A stretch of DNA of 64,000 nucleotides, taken from assembly GCF_013423785.1 (NCBI RefSeq), contig NZ_CP058952.1, forward strand, positions 992,001 through 1,056,000, read 5' to 3'. The translations under genes and the position numbers were made by a program. This document shows positions 53,966 through 63,120 of this stretch, in pieces (positions within the stretch are counted from its first letter, which is position 1; each line of letters starts with the position of its first letter). The DNA comes from Chitinibacter fontanus. GTDB lineage: Bacteria > Pseudomonadota > Gammaproteobacteria > Burkholderiales > Chitinibacteraceae. The notes under the pieces are model-generated. The model was not told where the DNA came from, made no database searches, and saw nothing but the letters and a program-made list of their open reading frames with translations.

Positions 53966-54841
53966 TTACTGAGCCCGGCGCATCACCGTGGCTTTGTATG
54001 TTTGGTAAATCTGCAGCATCTGCTGATAGATGGGGCCAACTTGGCCATTTCCTACTGACCGGCCGTCCAATGTGACGATAGGCAAAATCTCTTTCGACGA
54101 TGACGTCAGCCAAACTTCGTCGGCCTCGCGCAACATCGCCTCAGACACATCGCCCAGCACCAGCGGCATCTCATGCAACTGCGCCAATTCGATCACTAGA
54201 TCATAAGTAATCCCAGCCAACATCAATTCGCTGGTCTGCGGCGCGTAAAGGACGCCATTTTGCACGATAAAGATATTACTTGCAGCGCCTTCGATCATTT
54301 TTCCGTCGCGCAGAAGAATCGTTTCTGCCGCTTGCGCGTTCACCGCCTCTTGCTTGGCCAACACATTGGCCAGTAAAGAGATTGCTTTAATATCGCAGCG
54401 TTGCCAGCGCAAATCGCGCGTCGTCACCGCTGCGACCCCTTGGGTGTAATGCTGCGGTGGCGGCATTTCCAGCGGATCACAGAACGCAAATACAGTGGGG
54501 AGCACTATGGGTTTAGGAAAAGCGTGATTACGCGGATAAGCTACACCCCGCGTGACTTGCAAATACACCGACTGATCTTCAAATGGCTGCCGAGCCACTA
54601 AATCGTGCACCAAGGCTCGCCATTGTGCCAACGTATACGGATTTGTAATTTCCACTTGCGCTAAACTGCGTGCTAAGCGCTGCAAATGCTCGTCCAATCG
54701 AAAAACACAGCGTGAATAGACAGGGATCATTTCATACACCCCGTCGCCAAACAAAAAGCCGCGATCAAGTACCGGCACGCTCAGCTCATCAAGTGGTGCA
54801 AATTGACCATTCAGATATGCAATCAGATTGGGTATTGGCAT
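53966..54841 (-). CDS. dat: D-amino acid aminotransferase (class IV, PLP)
   Basis: A fold-type IV transaminase of 291 residues. VLDRGFLFGDGVYEMIPVY is the class IV N-terminal motif and the PLP Lys is in CDIKAISLLANVLAKQEA; GAASNIFIV follows. These fit D-alanine aminotransferase, making D-glutamate or D-alanine for the cell wall; a branched-chain transaminase is the main alternative. It heads the minus-strand dat-DUF493-lipB-lipA cluster. Confidence 0.9.
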   Translation of the reverse strand: MPIPNLIAYLNGQFAPLDELSVPVLDRGFLFGDGVYEMIPVYSRCVFRLDEHLQRLARSLAQVEITNPYTLAQWRALVHDLVARQPFEDQSVYLQVTRGVAYPRNHAFPKPIVLPTVFAFCDPLEMPPPQHYTQGVAAVTTRDLRWQRCDIKAISLLANVLAKQEAVNAQAAETILLRDGKMIEGAASNIFIVQNGVLYAPQTSELMLAGITYDLVIELAQLHEMPLVLGDVSEAMLREADEVWLTSSSKEILPIVTLDGRSVGNGQVGPIYQQMLQIYQTYKATVMRRAQ

Positions 54842-55000
54842 TGGATTCTCCTGCCTATATTTTACGCTGAATGCGCCATGACGGCAGCAAAATGCAATGA
54901 ACTCAACGCCTATCGGTCAGTGCTGCGCGCCTCTAGCAAACCCGGCACTGAACCCCTATACTACATCCACATTAAAACGATCGTTTAACTGGAGAATGGA

Positions 55001-55267
55001 ATGTCGGATCTAGCCAATCGCTTTCAAGTTGCACAAAACGAAGTTGTCGAGCTCAATGAAGCTCCCGATGTACAAACTAAGCTCAAGCTATATGCCTTGT
55101 ACAAACAAGCCAGCGAAGGTGATGTTAGCGGCGAGCGACCTTCCGCAATTCAGTTTGTAGCCCAGGCCAAGTTTGACGCCTGGAGCAAACTGGCAGGCGT
55201 GGCGCGTGAACAAGCGATGCAAGACTATGTTGATCTGGTGGAACAGCTAAAAGCCAACGACGCCTAA
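55001..55267 (+). CDS. Acyl-CoA-binding protein (ACBP)
   Basis: An 88-residue four-helix protein. LKLYALYKQASEGDV and QAKFDAWSKLAGVAREQAMQDYVDLVEQL are the conserved ACBP helices, with the Tyr, Lys and Trp that clasp acyl-CoA. It would buffer or carry long-chain acyl-CoA in the cytoplasm. ACBP is general in eukaryotes and patchy in bacteria. SD GGAG precedes the ATG, and it is monocistronic. Confidence 0.92.
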   Translation: MSDLANRFQVAQNEVVELNEAPDVQTKLKLYALYKQASEGDVSGERPSAIQFVAQAKFDAWSKLAGVAREQAMQDYVDLVEQLKANDA

Positions 55268-55292
55268 GCAGCGCAATCTGATGCTGATTGTT

Positions 55293-55331
55293 CTAATTAA
55301 AAAGCCTCGCAATGCGAGGCTTTTTAATTAG
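55293..55331. terminator. Bidirectional terminator, perfect 18-bp stem (ACBP / GGDEF-EAL)
   Basis: An 18-bp perfect inverted repeat (CTAATTAAAAAGCCTCGC with its complement) around a 3-nt loop. The stop codon of the minus-strand GGDEF-EAL gene (55328-55330) lies inside its right arm. Confidence 0.9.
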
Positions 55332-58300
55332 TGAAATAATTCAATTTCTGGCATTTTTAATGGTCGGTTTTCCAGCATTAACAAGCGAAATGCGTCGCTT
55401 GGCAACGGTTTGCTATACAAATAGCCCTGGATCGAATCAGTCTGTGCCCGGCGCAGGAATTCGAGTTGCAAATCGGTTTCCACCCCTTCGGCCAACACGG
55501 ACATACCCAGAGTTTTGCCCAACCCGATAATCGCCAACACAATCGCGGCATCATTGGCATCCGAGCTAATATCCCGCACAAAGCTTTGGTCTACCTTTAG
55601 CTTGTTAAAGGCAAAGCGTTTCAGATAAGACAGGCTGGAATAGCCGGTACCAAAATCATCTAGCGAAAGCTTCACCCCAAGTTGCTTAATACCATGCAAC
55701 ATCGCCATCACATGCTCAACTTCCTGCATCACAACTGACTCAGTCACTTCCAGCTCTAGATATTTAGCATCCAAACCAGCCGTATCGAGTGCATCCTGAA
55801 TCAAATCCAGCAAATTAGACTGGTGCAGTTGCAGCGGGGATAAATTGACCGCAATGGTAATCGGCGGCAACCCTTCACGTTGCCACTGGGCTGCCAGCTC
55901 ACAACTGCGCCGCAATACCCAGTTGCCCAGCGGCACAATCATGCGCGACTCTTCAGCAATCGGGATAAATTTGGATGGCGCAACTAAACCTTGGGTCGGA
56001 TGATTCCAGCGCACGAGGGCTTCTGCGCCAATAATCTGTCCATGCTCCAAACCAACTTGTGGCTGGAAAAACACTTCAAACTCACCACGACTTAAAGCAT
56101 CGCGCATGCTGGTTTCCAAGCTGAGGCGCTCAGAGGCTCTTGCGTTCATATCGGCGGTGAAAAACTGATAATTGTTGCGGCCATTGCTTTTCGCCTGATA
56201 CATCGCGACATCGGCATTTTTAATCAATTCATCTGCATCGTGGCCATCATCTGGATAGACACTAATCCCAATCGAGGTTGAGGTCGCAAAATTACCCGCT
56301 TCTAGGACAAATGATTCAGCAAATGAAGCCAGAATTTGCTCCGCCACATCACCTGCCACCAAAGCATTAGGCAAATCGGCCAACACCAGCACAAACTCAT
56401 CGCCACCTAAGCGCGACAAAATATCTTGCTTACCGACGATATTGCGTAAGCGCAACGCGACTTGCGCCAATACCATATCGCCTGCGGCATGGCCGAGCGA
56501 ATCATTAATAGTCTTGAAACGGTCTAAATCCAAAAACAATAGCGCCAATTTGCGCTTATAGCGCTCGGCGGAAGCCAATGCTAAGCGCAACTCATCGCGT
56601 AATAGGTTTCGGTTCGCCAGGCCAGTAACCGTATCAAAATTGGCTAGCTCGGTAATCCGATCCTGCGCCTCTTTGCGCTCGGTAATATCGGTCATGGTGC
56701 CGATCAAGCGACTAGGCTTGCCGCGTGAATCAAAGTCAACAAATTTGCCCTGACTTTGGAACCAGCGATACTCGCCGGCTTTCGTGCGGCGCCGGAAATC
56801 CACCGCAAATTGCGCCGAATTGCCTACGTAATAATCACGGTAAGCCGATACCGCTTGCTCTCGATCGGTGGGGTGTAATTGCTCTTTCCACTTTTCAAAA
56901 GTTTCAATCAGCTCGCCAGGTTGATAACCCAGCAGCTTGTCATACTCGGGGCTGGTCACTGCCGTGCGGCGACCATCAAGCGGCATGTCAAACAAGCCCG
57001 TGCTAGAGGCCTCTAAAGCCAAACGCAATTGTTGTTCTGATTTACCAATTGCCTCTTCAGCCATTCTCCGCTCAGAAATATCGCGTACCACTGCACAGTT
57101 ATATTCTTGCCCTTGAAACAAAATATAATTTGAATGCATCTCGCTGGGGAATTCTTCACCCGTACGGGTACGCAAAGTAATTTCGTCGAACAAATGGCGA
57201 TGATGCCGCAATTTTTGCCAAAACTTAGGCCAGCCCTCAGCTTTGAAATTAGGGTGGATATCCCGAAAGCGCATGCCCATTAATTCGGTTTCGTTATACC
57301 CCAAGCGCTTGCAACTCGTGGTATTGACGTAACGGATATGCCCTTGCGGATCCAGCCAGATGGCCATATCTGCCCCATTTTCGACGGCCACCTTGGTTAA
57401 AAATAAGGTGTCTTCCGTGCGCTCCAGACGACGTAACTGCCGCAAGACATACAGCAGCAAACCTGCACCCGAGATTAACAACAGCAAGGCAATCGCCACA
57501 TTCACTAGCGTATCTTGCCGCCACTGAGCCAAGACTAACTCGCGGTCAATACCAACCGATACCCCAAGTGGCCACCCCTGCACACGCCGCCAGCCGTAAA
57601 TCCGCGTAATACCATCACTTTTGCTGGTTTCATAAAACACCCCGCTTGGTGAGTCACGGAAAACTTTATCGAAAAAGCTGCGCTGTGAAATATCGCGGCC
57701 AATTTCTTGAGCCGGGTTCGGAAAGCGGACCAGGGTAATACCATCATCCCTAAATAAGCGAATAACCAAAGCCCGATTCAAATTAATGGAATCATAAAAT
57801 TGCTGATAGAAATTCGGGTCTAGCCCAGCGATCAATACCGCCATGGAATGCGTTTGTTTATCTAAAATACTGGTCACAAACGGAATGGTATCAACTTTGC
57901 CACTGGGGTCTGTTTGCTGGTCACCAATATAATAAGGTGACTGCGGGCGACTACGAATGGCTCGAAAATACGGAACACTGGATAGATTGCGCCCGCTAAC
58001 AGGATGCATTTGGCTTGACGCCGCCAACTCACCATCCGGATAAGCTAATGCCATGGCATTCAGTTGTGGGTAGCGACCGACGGTACGCTGCATATAGGCA
58101 TGCAAACAGCCGGCATCACGCACGGATAGACAGGATGAAAACACCTCATCGTGCTCGACCCCATTCATCGCGGACAAAGTGCCTTCCATGGTGCGGCCAA
58201 CGTGCTCTTCCATCGTACGCGCCAACAACAGCATTTCCTGTTCTGCCTTGGCCAAGGTGTCCTGGTGACTACGCCAGATTGACTGCCCTAGAATGGCCAA

Positions 58301-58405
58301 TGCGGCCGCACATACACAGAGCGACAAAACGACCAGCACTTTGCGGATTCTGCCAAATGAATATCCAGAATCATCAGCTTGCTGGTTTAGTCGGGAACGA
58401 GACAC
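55328..58405 (-). CDS. Membrane GGDEF-EAL protein with dCache and PAS domains
   Basis: A c-di-GMP enzyme of about 1025 residues. Membrane segment, periplasmic dCache-type sensor (VPYFRAIRSRPQSPYYIGD), second membrane segment, two PAS domains (one starting AVENGADMAIWLDPQGHI), then GGDEF (RLGGDEFVLVL, intact; no RxxD I-site) and EAL (GAEALVRWN, DDFGTGYSSLSYL, intact). Synthesis and breakdown are both possible. The start is uncertain: I prefer the GTG at 58405, 17 residues before the first membrane segment. The frame is open to an ATG at 58492 and a TTG at 58516, but those residues look non-coding. It shares its 3' end with the ACBP terminator. Confidence 0.9.
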   Translation of the reverse strand: MSRSRLNQQADDSGYSFGRIRKVLVVLSLCVCAAALAILGQSIWRSHQDTLAKAEQEMLLLARTMEEHVGRTMEGTLSAMNGVEHDEVFSSCLSVRDAGCLHAYMQRTVGRYPQLNAMALAYPDGELAASSQMHPVSGRNLSSVPYFRAIRSRPQSPYYIGDQQTDPSGKVDTIPFVTSILDKQTHSMAVLIAGLDPNFYQQFYDSINLNRALVIRLFRDDGITLVRFPNPAQEIGRDISQRSFFDKVFRDSPSGVFYETSKSDGITRIYGWRRVQGWPLGVSVGIDRELVLAQWRQDTLVNVAIALLLLISGAGLLLYVLRQLRRLERTEDTLFLTKVAVENGADMAIWLDPQGHIRYVNTTSCKRLGYNETELMGMRFRDIHPNFKAEGWPKFWQKLRHHRHLFDEITLRTRTGEEFPSEMHSNYILFQGQEYNCAVVRDISERRMAEEAIGKSEQQLRLALEASSTGLFDMPLDGRRTAVTSPEYDKLLGYQPGELIETFEKWKEQLHPTDREQAVSAYRDYYVGNSAQFAVDFRRRTKAGEYRWFQSQGKFVDFDSRGKPSRLIGTMTDITERKEAQDRITELANFDTVTGLANRNLLRDELRLALASAERYKRKLALLFLDLDRFKTINDSLGHAAGDMVLAQVALRLRNIVGKQDILSRLGGDEFVLVLADLPNALVAGDVAEQILASFAESFVLEAGNFATSTSIGISVYPDDGHDADELIKNADVAMYQAKSNGRNNYQFFTADMNARASERLSLETSMRDALSRGEFEVFFQPQVGLEHGQIIGAEALVRWNHPTQGLVAPSKFIPIAEESRMIVPLGNWVLRRSCELAAQWQREGLPPITIAVNLSPLQLHQSNLLDLIQDALDTAGLDAKYLELEVTESVVMQEVEHVMAMLHGIKQLGVKLSLDDFGTGYSSLSYLKRFAFNKLKVDQSFVRDISSDANDAAIVLAIIGLGKTLGMSVLAEGVETDLQLEFLRRAQTDSIQGYLYSKPLPSDAFRLLMLENRPLKMPEIELFH

Positions 58406-58590
58406 AGGGTATTTTCTCTTGTTGGAATTACAGCGCACGCAATAAGCGAAGGTATTCCCATTTTTATGACAAAGCCTTGTGATTGCAAGCATTGATAGTA
58501 AAACGTCGCAAAACAAGGCGTTATTTATTTAATTTGCCCCAGCTTTGACTTATGCTGGCAGCTAACTAATCCTGCCATACCAGTCAAACC

Positions 58591-59205
58591 ATGAATTTTC
58601 AGCTATGGCTGCTCTTTTTGGGCACCACCATTTTTATTTCCGCCACCCCTGGACCGAATATGCTGCTAATGCTCAGTCATGGCGCCCGTTATGGCTTGCA
58701 AGCGACTTTAGTGACAATGGCTGGGGCAATTACAGGGTTGAGTATCTTGATCGGCCTATCAGCACTGGGCGTGGGCGCCATTTTGGCGGCCTCGGTCACC
58801 TTGTTTACCGCTCTCAAAATTGCCGGCGCATTGTATCTGATTTACTTAGGTATTCAGAGCTGGCGCGCGGGTGAAAATCTACGTTTACCCAATGCAGATG
58901 CGAGCGATGCGCAAGCCCGCTTTAAAACAGGGCTTGCCGTTGCCCTCTCAAACCCCAAAGCCATTTTATTTGCCGGTGCATTCTTACCGCAATTTATCGA
59001 CACCAGCTTGCCACAGGGGCAGCAATGGGCGATTTTGCTCAGCTCATTTTTTATCATCGAAATCAGTTGGCAAATTGCTTACGCTTGGGGCGGCAATCGC
59101 TTGGCCAGTTGGCTACAAGAACCCAAACGAATACGGCTCTTTAACCGCGCCTGCGGCGCCGCATTTTTCACCGTCGGCGGCCTATTAGCGCTAGCTCGTC
59201 GCTAA
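58591..59205 (+). CDS. LysE/RhtB-family amino-acid exporter
   Basis: A 204-residue inner-membrane exporter. The N-terminus FISATPGPNMLLMLSHGARYGLQ is the family signature, followed by about six membrane segments and ALSNPKAILFAGAFLPQF. Such proteins export amino acids such as homoserine, threonine or lysine; the substrate here is unknown. Convergent or parallel neighbours give no clue. Confidence 0.92.
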   Translation: MNFQLWLLFLGTTIFISATPGPNMLLMLSHGARYGLQATLVTMAGAITGLSILIGLSALGVGAILAASVTLFTALKIAGALYLIYLGIQSWRAGENLRLPNADASDAQARFKTGLAVALSNPKAILFAGAFLPQFIDTSLPQGQQWAILLSSFFIIEISWQIAYAWGGNRLASWLQEPKRIRLFNRACGAAFFTVGGLLALARR

Positions 59206-59288
59206 TTACCAAACCATAGTTGAACTTTATTTGACGAATAAAGTCAGAAAGCAACTTAATCCTCTTCAATTCCAGCAAAAGGATCACC

Positions 59289-59903
59289 ATGTTTGGCAAA
59301 CTTGCAGCAGATGCGCTCGGGCTAAGTGATATTGGGTCGGTAGTGCGCGTCGAAGACTATGACAAAGTCGATGCGGATGATTATGTATTTCACGAAGATA
59401 ATGAAAAAATTTTTTTCCTGATCAAATCCAAAACCGATGAATACTGCTTTACCAACAAAGCCTTGATCCATCTGGATGGCACCAGTGCGATGAGCAAAAA
59501 ACGCATGCTGTATCGCTATAGCTATCACTCCAACCCGATCACCAATGTCCATCTGGAAACCGCCGGCACCGTAGATATGGATGTCGAGATCAAATTCACC
59601 TTTGGCCACAAAGAATTCTCAATCGATGTGCATAAAAAACATCTGGAAGAATTAAAAGACCTCTACAAATCGCTGCTACGCATCGCTGAGATCATGCACG
59701 AGAACGAGCTCATGCATGACAACGCCAAGGCCAGCTTGGAGCTTGCCGCCACCACACTGGGGCGTGGTCAGGTTGGCGGCACGCCGGTGGTGGAAGCGTT
59801 TAAAGAACTCAATCAAACTGCCTTTAGCTGGCTTTCTGCCGCTCAGCAAAAATATCTAGTTAAAGATTTTGGCTTTGTGTTTGAGCGCTACATCAAAGCA
59901 TAA
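59289..59903 (+). CDS. YvbH-like protein with bacterial PH domain
   Basis: A 204-residue cytoplasmic protein. Residues about 10-125 are a bacterial pleckstrin-homology-like domain (bPH_1, PF08000), with YDKVDADDYVFHEDNEKIFF, IKSKTDEYCFTNKALIHLDG and ETAGTVDMDVEIKFTF. The helical end (about 125-200) fits the YvbH-like oligomerisation region. The family is best known from Firmicutes; function unknown. An SD-like AGGAT precedes the ATG. A 49-bp repeat starts 10 nt after its stop. Confidence 0.88.
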   Translation: MFGKLAADALGLSDIGSVVRVEDYDKVDADDYVFHEDNEKIFFLIKSKTDEYCFTNKALIHLDGTSAMSKKRMLYRYSYHSNPITNVHLETAGTVDMDVEIKFTFGHKEFSIDVHKKHLEELKDLYKSLLRIAEIMHENELMHDNAKASLELAATTLGRGQVGGTPVVEAFKELNQTAFSWLSAAQQKYLVKDFGFVFERYIKA

Positions 59904-59913
59904 GATTAGCTAG

Positions 59914-59962
59914 GGGTATATCAATCAAAAACATACATGCACTGGCTTTCAACTAGATACCA
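59914..59962. repeat. 49-bp inverted-repeat element, copy 11
   Basis: Ends GGGTAT and ATACCA, 49 bp, one consensus position changed at the right end. It starts 10 nt after the stop of the YvbH-like gene and lies 24 nt from the stop of the convergent RND gene. Confidence 0.7.
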
Positions 59963-59986
59963 ATGCATGTATATTTATTTGAACAC

Positions 59987-62900
59987 TTATGCAGTCTGAG
60001 TTTTGCCGCGTTTGCGAGCCCACCACTGCACGAAATCGTCCACAAAAGTAAACACCACCGGAATCACCAACAAACTGAGGAATGTCGAGGTAATCAAGCC
60101 GCCGATCACCGCAATTGCCATAGGTGAGCGGAAACTTGAATCCGCGCCCCAGCCAATCGCAATCGGTAACATCCCCGCCCCCATCGCAATCGTCGTCATC
60201 ACAATTGGTCGTGCGCGTTTATGACACGCATCCATCAAGGCATCGAATCGACTCTTGCCAGAGCGCCGCGCGACAATTGCATACTCCACCAGCAAAATCG
60301 AGTTTTTGGTGGCAATCCCCATCAACATGATCAAACCAATTAGTGACGGCATGGCAAACGCACTATTGGCCACCAACAGCGCGACAAAAGCCCCGCCAAT
60401 CGACAGCGGCAAAGCGGCCAGAATCGTCACCGGCTGCATAAAGTCGCGGAACAGCAGCACCAGCACCATATAAATGCACAGCACACCGGTGAGCATCGCC
60501 AAACCAAAGCTGGCAAATAGTTTTTTCATCTCTTCAGCGTCGCCAAACTCAGCACGCGTCACACCGGCAGGCAAATTTTTGAGTGCCGGCAATTCATCTA
60601 GCTTGGCGCTAACCTCACCGAGGGTGAGACCATTGAGCTCCACATCGAAAATCACATTGCGCGCTCTGTCATAGCGACTAATCAAGCTGGGGCCGCTGCC
60701 AATTTCAACCTCCGCCACTTGCCCTAGCATCACATCGCCCTGGGCCGATGGTACGCGTAAGCGCTTGAGAGCCTCCAAATCGGTACGGAAAGAATCAGGC
60801 AAACGTACTACCACCGGTACTTGGCGCTCAGGCAAATTGAGCTTGGCCAATGCGGTATCAAAGTCGCCCACCGTCGCCACACGGATCGTGTTGGCAATCG
60901 CCAGCCCTGTGACCCCCATGTCGGCGGCTTTGGCCATGTCAGGCCGAATAATCACTTCCGGCCGTACCAAACTCGCACTTGAAGTAATCGCACCTACGCC
61001 AGCCAGCGTGCGTAAATCTTGCTCGATGTTTTTTGCGGCGAGTGCTAAGGCTTCCGGGTCGTCCGATTTAATAATCATCTGTAGCTTTTCACCCGACTGC
61101 CCCAAACCAATCTTAACGCGTGCACCGGGCAATACCGCCAGTGCTTCGCGCAAGTTTTTCTCGATCTGGGTTTTCTTCACTGGGCGTTGCTTGCGATCGA
61201 CCAGCGTGAGCGTAATGCTGGCTTTATTCACGCTACTTGAGCCACCAGCAAACGGATCCCCACCTGCTTTACCGCCGCCGATTGCAGTGTAAATCCGCGT
61301 GATATAAGGCTGCTTTTCGATGATTTTGCGGGCCTGCTCGGTCACTGCATAAGTATCTTGCAGCGTTGAGCCCGGTGGCAATTCAATACTCACCAAGGTT
61401 TGCGACCGATCATCAGCAGGCACAAAGCCCGTCGGCAGCAGCGGCACCAAAGCCAGCGAGCCGACAAAAAACGCAATCGATAAGGCGGCAGTTTTTTTAC
61501 GATTGCGCAGGCACCATTCTGCCCAGCGCAAATAGGTTTTCATCATCCGGCCTTCTTGCTCAGCATGGACAATTGGTTTGAGCAAATAGGCCGCCATCAT
61601 TGGCGTAAGCAAGCGTGCAACCACCAAAGAGGCCAATACAGCCAAAGCCGCGGTCCAGCCAAAGGAGATAAAAAATTTCCCTGGAATGCCGCCCATAAAT
61701 GCCGTCGGCAAGAACACCGCGACCAGCGCAAAAGTAGTGGCAATGACCGCCAAGCCAATTTCATCCGCCGCTTCCATTGCAGCTTGATACGGGGTTTTGC
61801 CCATGCGTAAATGGCGAACGATGTTTTCGATCTCGACAATCGCGTCGTCGACCAAAATCCCCACCACCAAGGCCATCGATAATAAGGTGACGGTATTGAG
61901 CGAAAAGCCCATATAGTGCATGCCGATGAAAGTCGGCAAAATCGATAAGGGCAAAGCTGCCGCCGACACCAGCGTCGCTCGCCAATCCCGCAGAAAGAAC
62001 CACACCACGACGATGGCCAGCAAAGCGCCTTCGTAAAGCAGCATCATCGAGCCATCGAACTCATCCTGCACCGGCTTAGCCATGTCATAGGCTTGAGTAA
62101 TTTGCAGCGTTGGATACTCGGCTTTGAGTTGTGCGAGTACTTTTTGAATTTGTGCCGCGACTTCAGTCTCGCTGGCGCCACGCGAGCGGGTAATCTCAAA
62201 CCCAACCACCGGTTTACCATCGAGTTGGGCAATCGTCCGGCGCTCTGCAGTGGTGTCGGCAATGGTGGCAATCTGCTCCAAGCGGATGCGACGCCCATCA
62301 CCCAATGCCAATTCGGTTTTGGCTAATTCAGCGGCCGTTTGCACGGTGGCAATAGTACGCAAGGCTTGCTCCGCCCCCGCCAAATCAGCACGGCCACCAG
62401 AAGAGTCTTTTTGTGTGATCGCCAATTGGCGCGAAATATCGCTGCTAGTGACACCCAATGCACTCATGCGCTCAGGATCGAGCTCAATGCGCACCTCACG
62501 CGTTACCCCACCAACACGCGATACTTGCCCAACACCAGACACCGCGCGCACCAAGCGCGTGATTTTGTTATCCACAAACCACGAGAGCTGTTCCTCATCG
62601 AGCTGCGAGTCGGCGACGGTAAACACCAAAAACGGCACGCCAGAGAATTCGACTTTACCAATAATTGGGTCTTTCAAATCGGCGGGCAGATCACCGCGCA
62701 CATTGGATACGGCATCACGCACGCTATCAACCGCGTCATTGATGGGTTTTTCCAGCTCAAACTCAACGGTCATGCTGACCACGCCATCGGTGATATTGCT
62801 GTAAACGTGCTTCACACCTTGTAGCGCCGACACCGAGTTTTCAATTTTGCGGACGACTTCGGTTTCTAATTGGGCGGGCGCGGCACCATCGAGCACCGCC

Positions 62901-63046
62901 GTCACCGTCACCATTGGTAATTCAATATCCGGAAAGTCCTGCACCTTCATCGCTTTGAACGACCACAGTCCGGCAATAGACAGCAACACAAACAACATAA
63001 TTGCCGGTATCGGGTTTTTAATCGACCACGCAGAAAAATTCATCAT
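59987..63046 (-). CDS. RND efflux pump inner-membrane transporter (HAE1-like)
   Basis: A proton-driven exporter of 1019 residues. MMNFSAWSIKNPIPAIMLFV starts it, and the N-terminal segment VQDFPDIELPMVTVTAVLDGAAP is typical. The relay Asp pair is in GILVDDAIVEIENIVRHL and the TM10 Lys in GIATKNSILLVEYAIV. Two six-helix repeats with large periplasmic loops. The adaptor gene lies upstream on the same strand, 74 nt away, with a 49-bp repeat in the gap. It is distinct from the pump at 19276-22350; the substrate is unknown. Confidence 0.94.
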   Translation of the reverse strand: MMNFSAWSIKNPIPAIMLFVLLSIAGLWSFKAMKVQDFPDIELPMVTVTAVLDGAAPAQLETEVVRKIENSVSALQGVKHVYSNITDGVVSMTVEFELEKPINDAVDSVRDAVSNVRGDLPADLKDPIIGKVEFSGVPFLVFTVADSQLDEEQLSWFVDNKITRLVRAVSGVGQVSRVGGVTREVRIELDPERMSALGVTSSDISRQLAITQKDSSGGRADLAGAEQALRTIATVQTAAELAKTELALGDGRRIRLEQIATIADTTAERRTIAQLDGKPVVGFEITRSRGASETEVAAQIQKVLAQLKAEYPTLQITQAYDMAKPVQDEFDGSMMLLYEGALLAIVVVWFFLRDWRATLVSAAALPLSILPTFIGMHYMGFSLNTVTLLSMALVVGILVDDAIVEIENIVRHLRMGKTPYQAAMEAADEIGLAVIATTFALVAVFLPTAFMGGIPGKFFISFGWTAALAVLASLVVARLLTPMMAAYLLKPIVHAEQEGRMMKTYLRWAEWCLRNRKKTAALSIAFFVGSLALVPLLPTGFVPADDRSQTLVSIELPPGSTLQDTYAVTEQARKIIEKQPYITRIYTAIGGGKAGGDPFAGGSSSVNKASITLTLVDRKQRPVKKTQIEKNLREALAVLPGARVKIGLGQSGEKLQMIIKSDDPEALALAAKNIEQDLRTLAGVGAITSSASLVRPEVIIRPDMAKAADMGVTGLAIANTIRVATVGDFDTALAKLNLPERQVPVVVRLPDSFRTDLEALKRLRVPSAQGDVMLGQVAEVEIGSGPSLISRYDRARNVIFDVELNGLTLGEVSAKLDELPALKNLPAGVTRAEFGDAEEMKKLFASFGLAMLTGVLCIYMVLVLLFRDFMQPVTILAALPLSIGGAFVALLVANSAFAMPSLIGLIMLMGIATKNSILLVEYAIVARRSGKSRFDALMDACHKRARPIVMTTIAMGAGMLPIAIGWGADSSFRSPMAIAVIGGLITSTFLSLLVIPVVFTFVDDFVQWWARKRGKTQTA

Positions 63047-63071
63047 GCATCCTTGGCAAACATACCTTCAC

Positions 63072-63120
63072 GGGTATATCGACAACGCTATTGATTAACA
63101 ATAATTACAGGGCAATACCC
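63072..63120. repeat. 49-bp inverted-repeat element, copy 12
   Basis: Ends GGGTATATCG and GGGCAATACCC, 49 bp. It abuts the stop codon of the adaptor gene (63121-63123) without a gap and lies 25 nt before the RND pump start codon, inside the transcribed operon. Confidence 0.82.
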
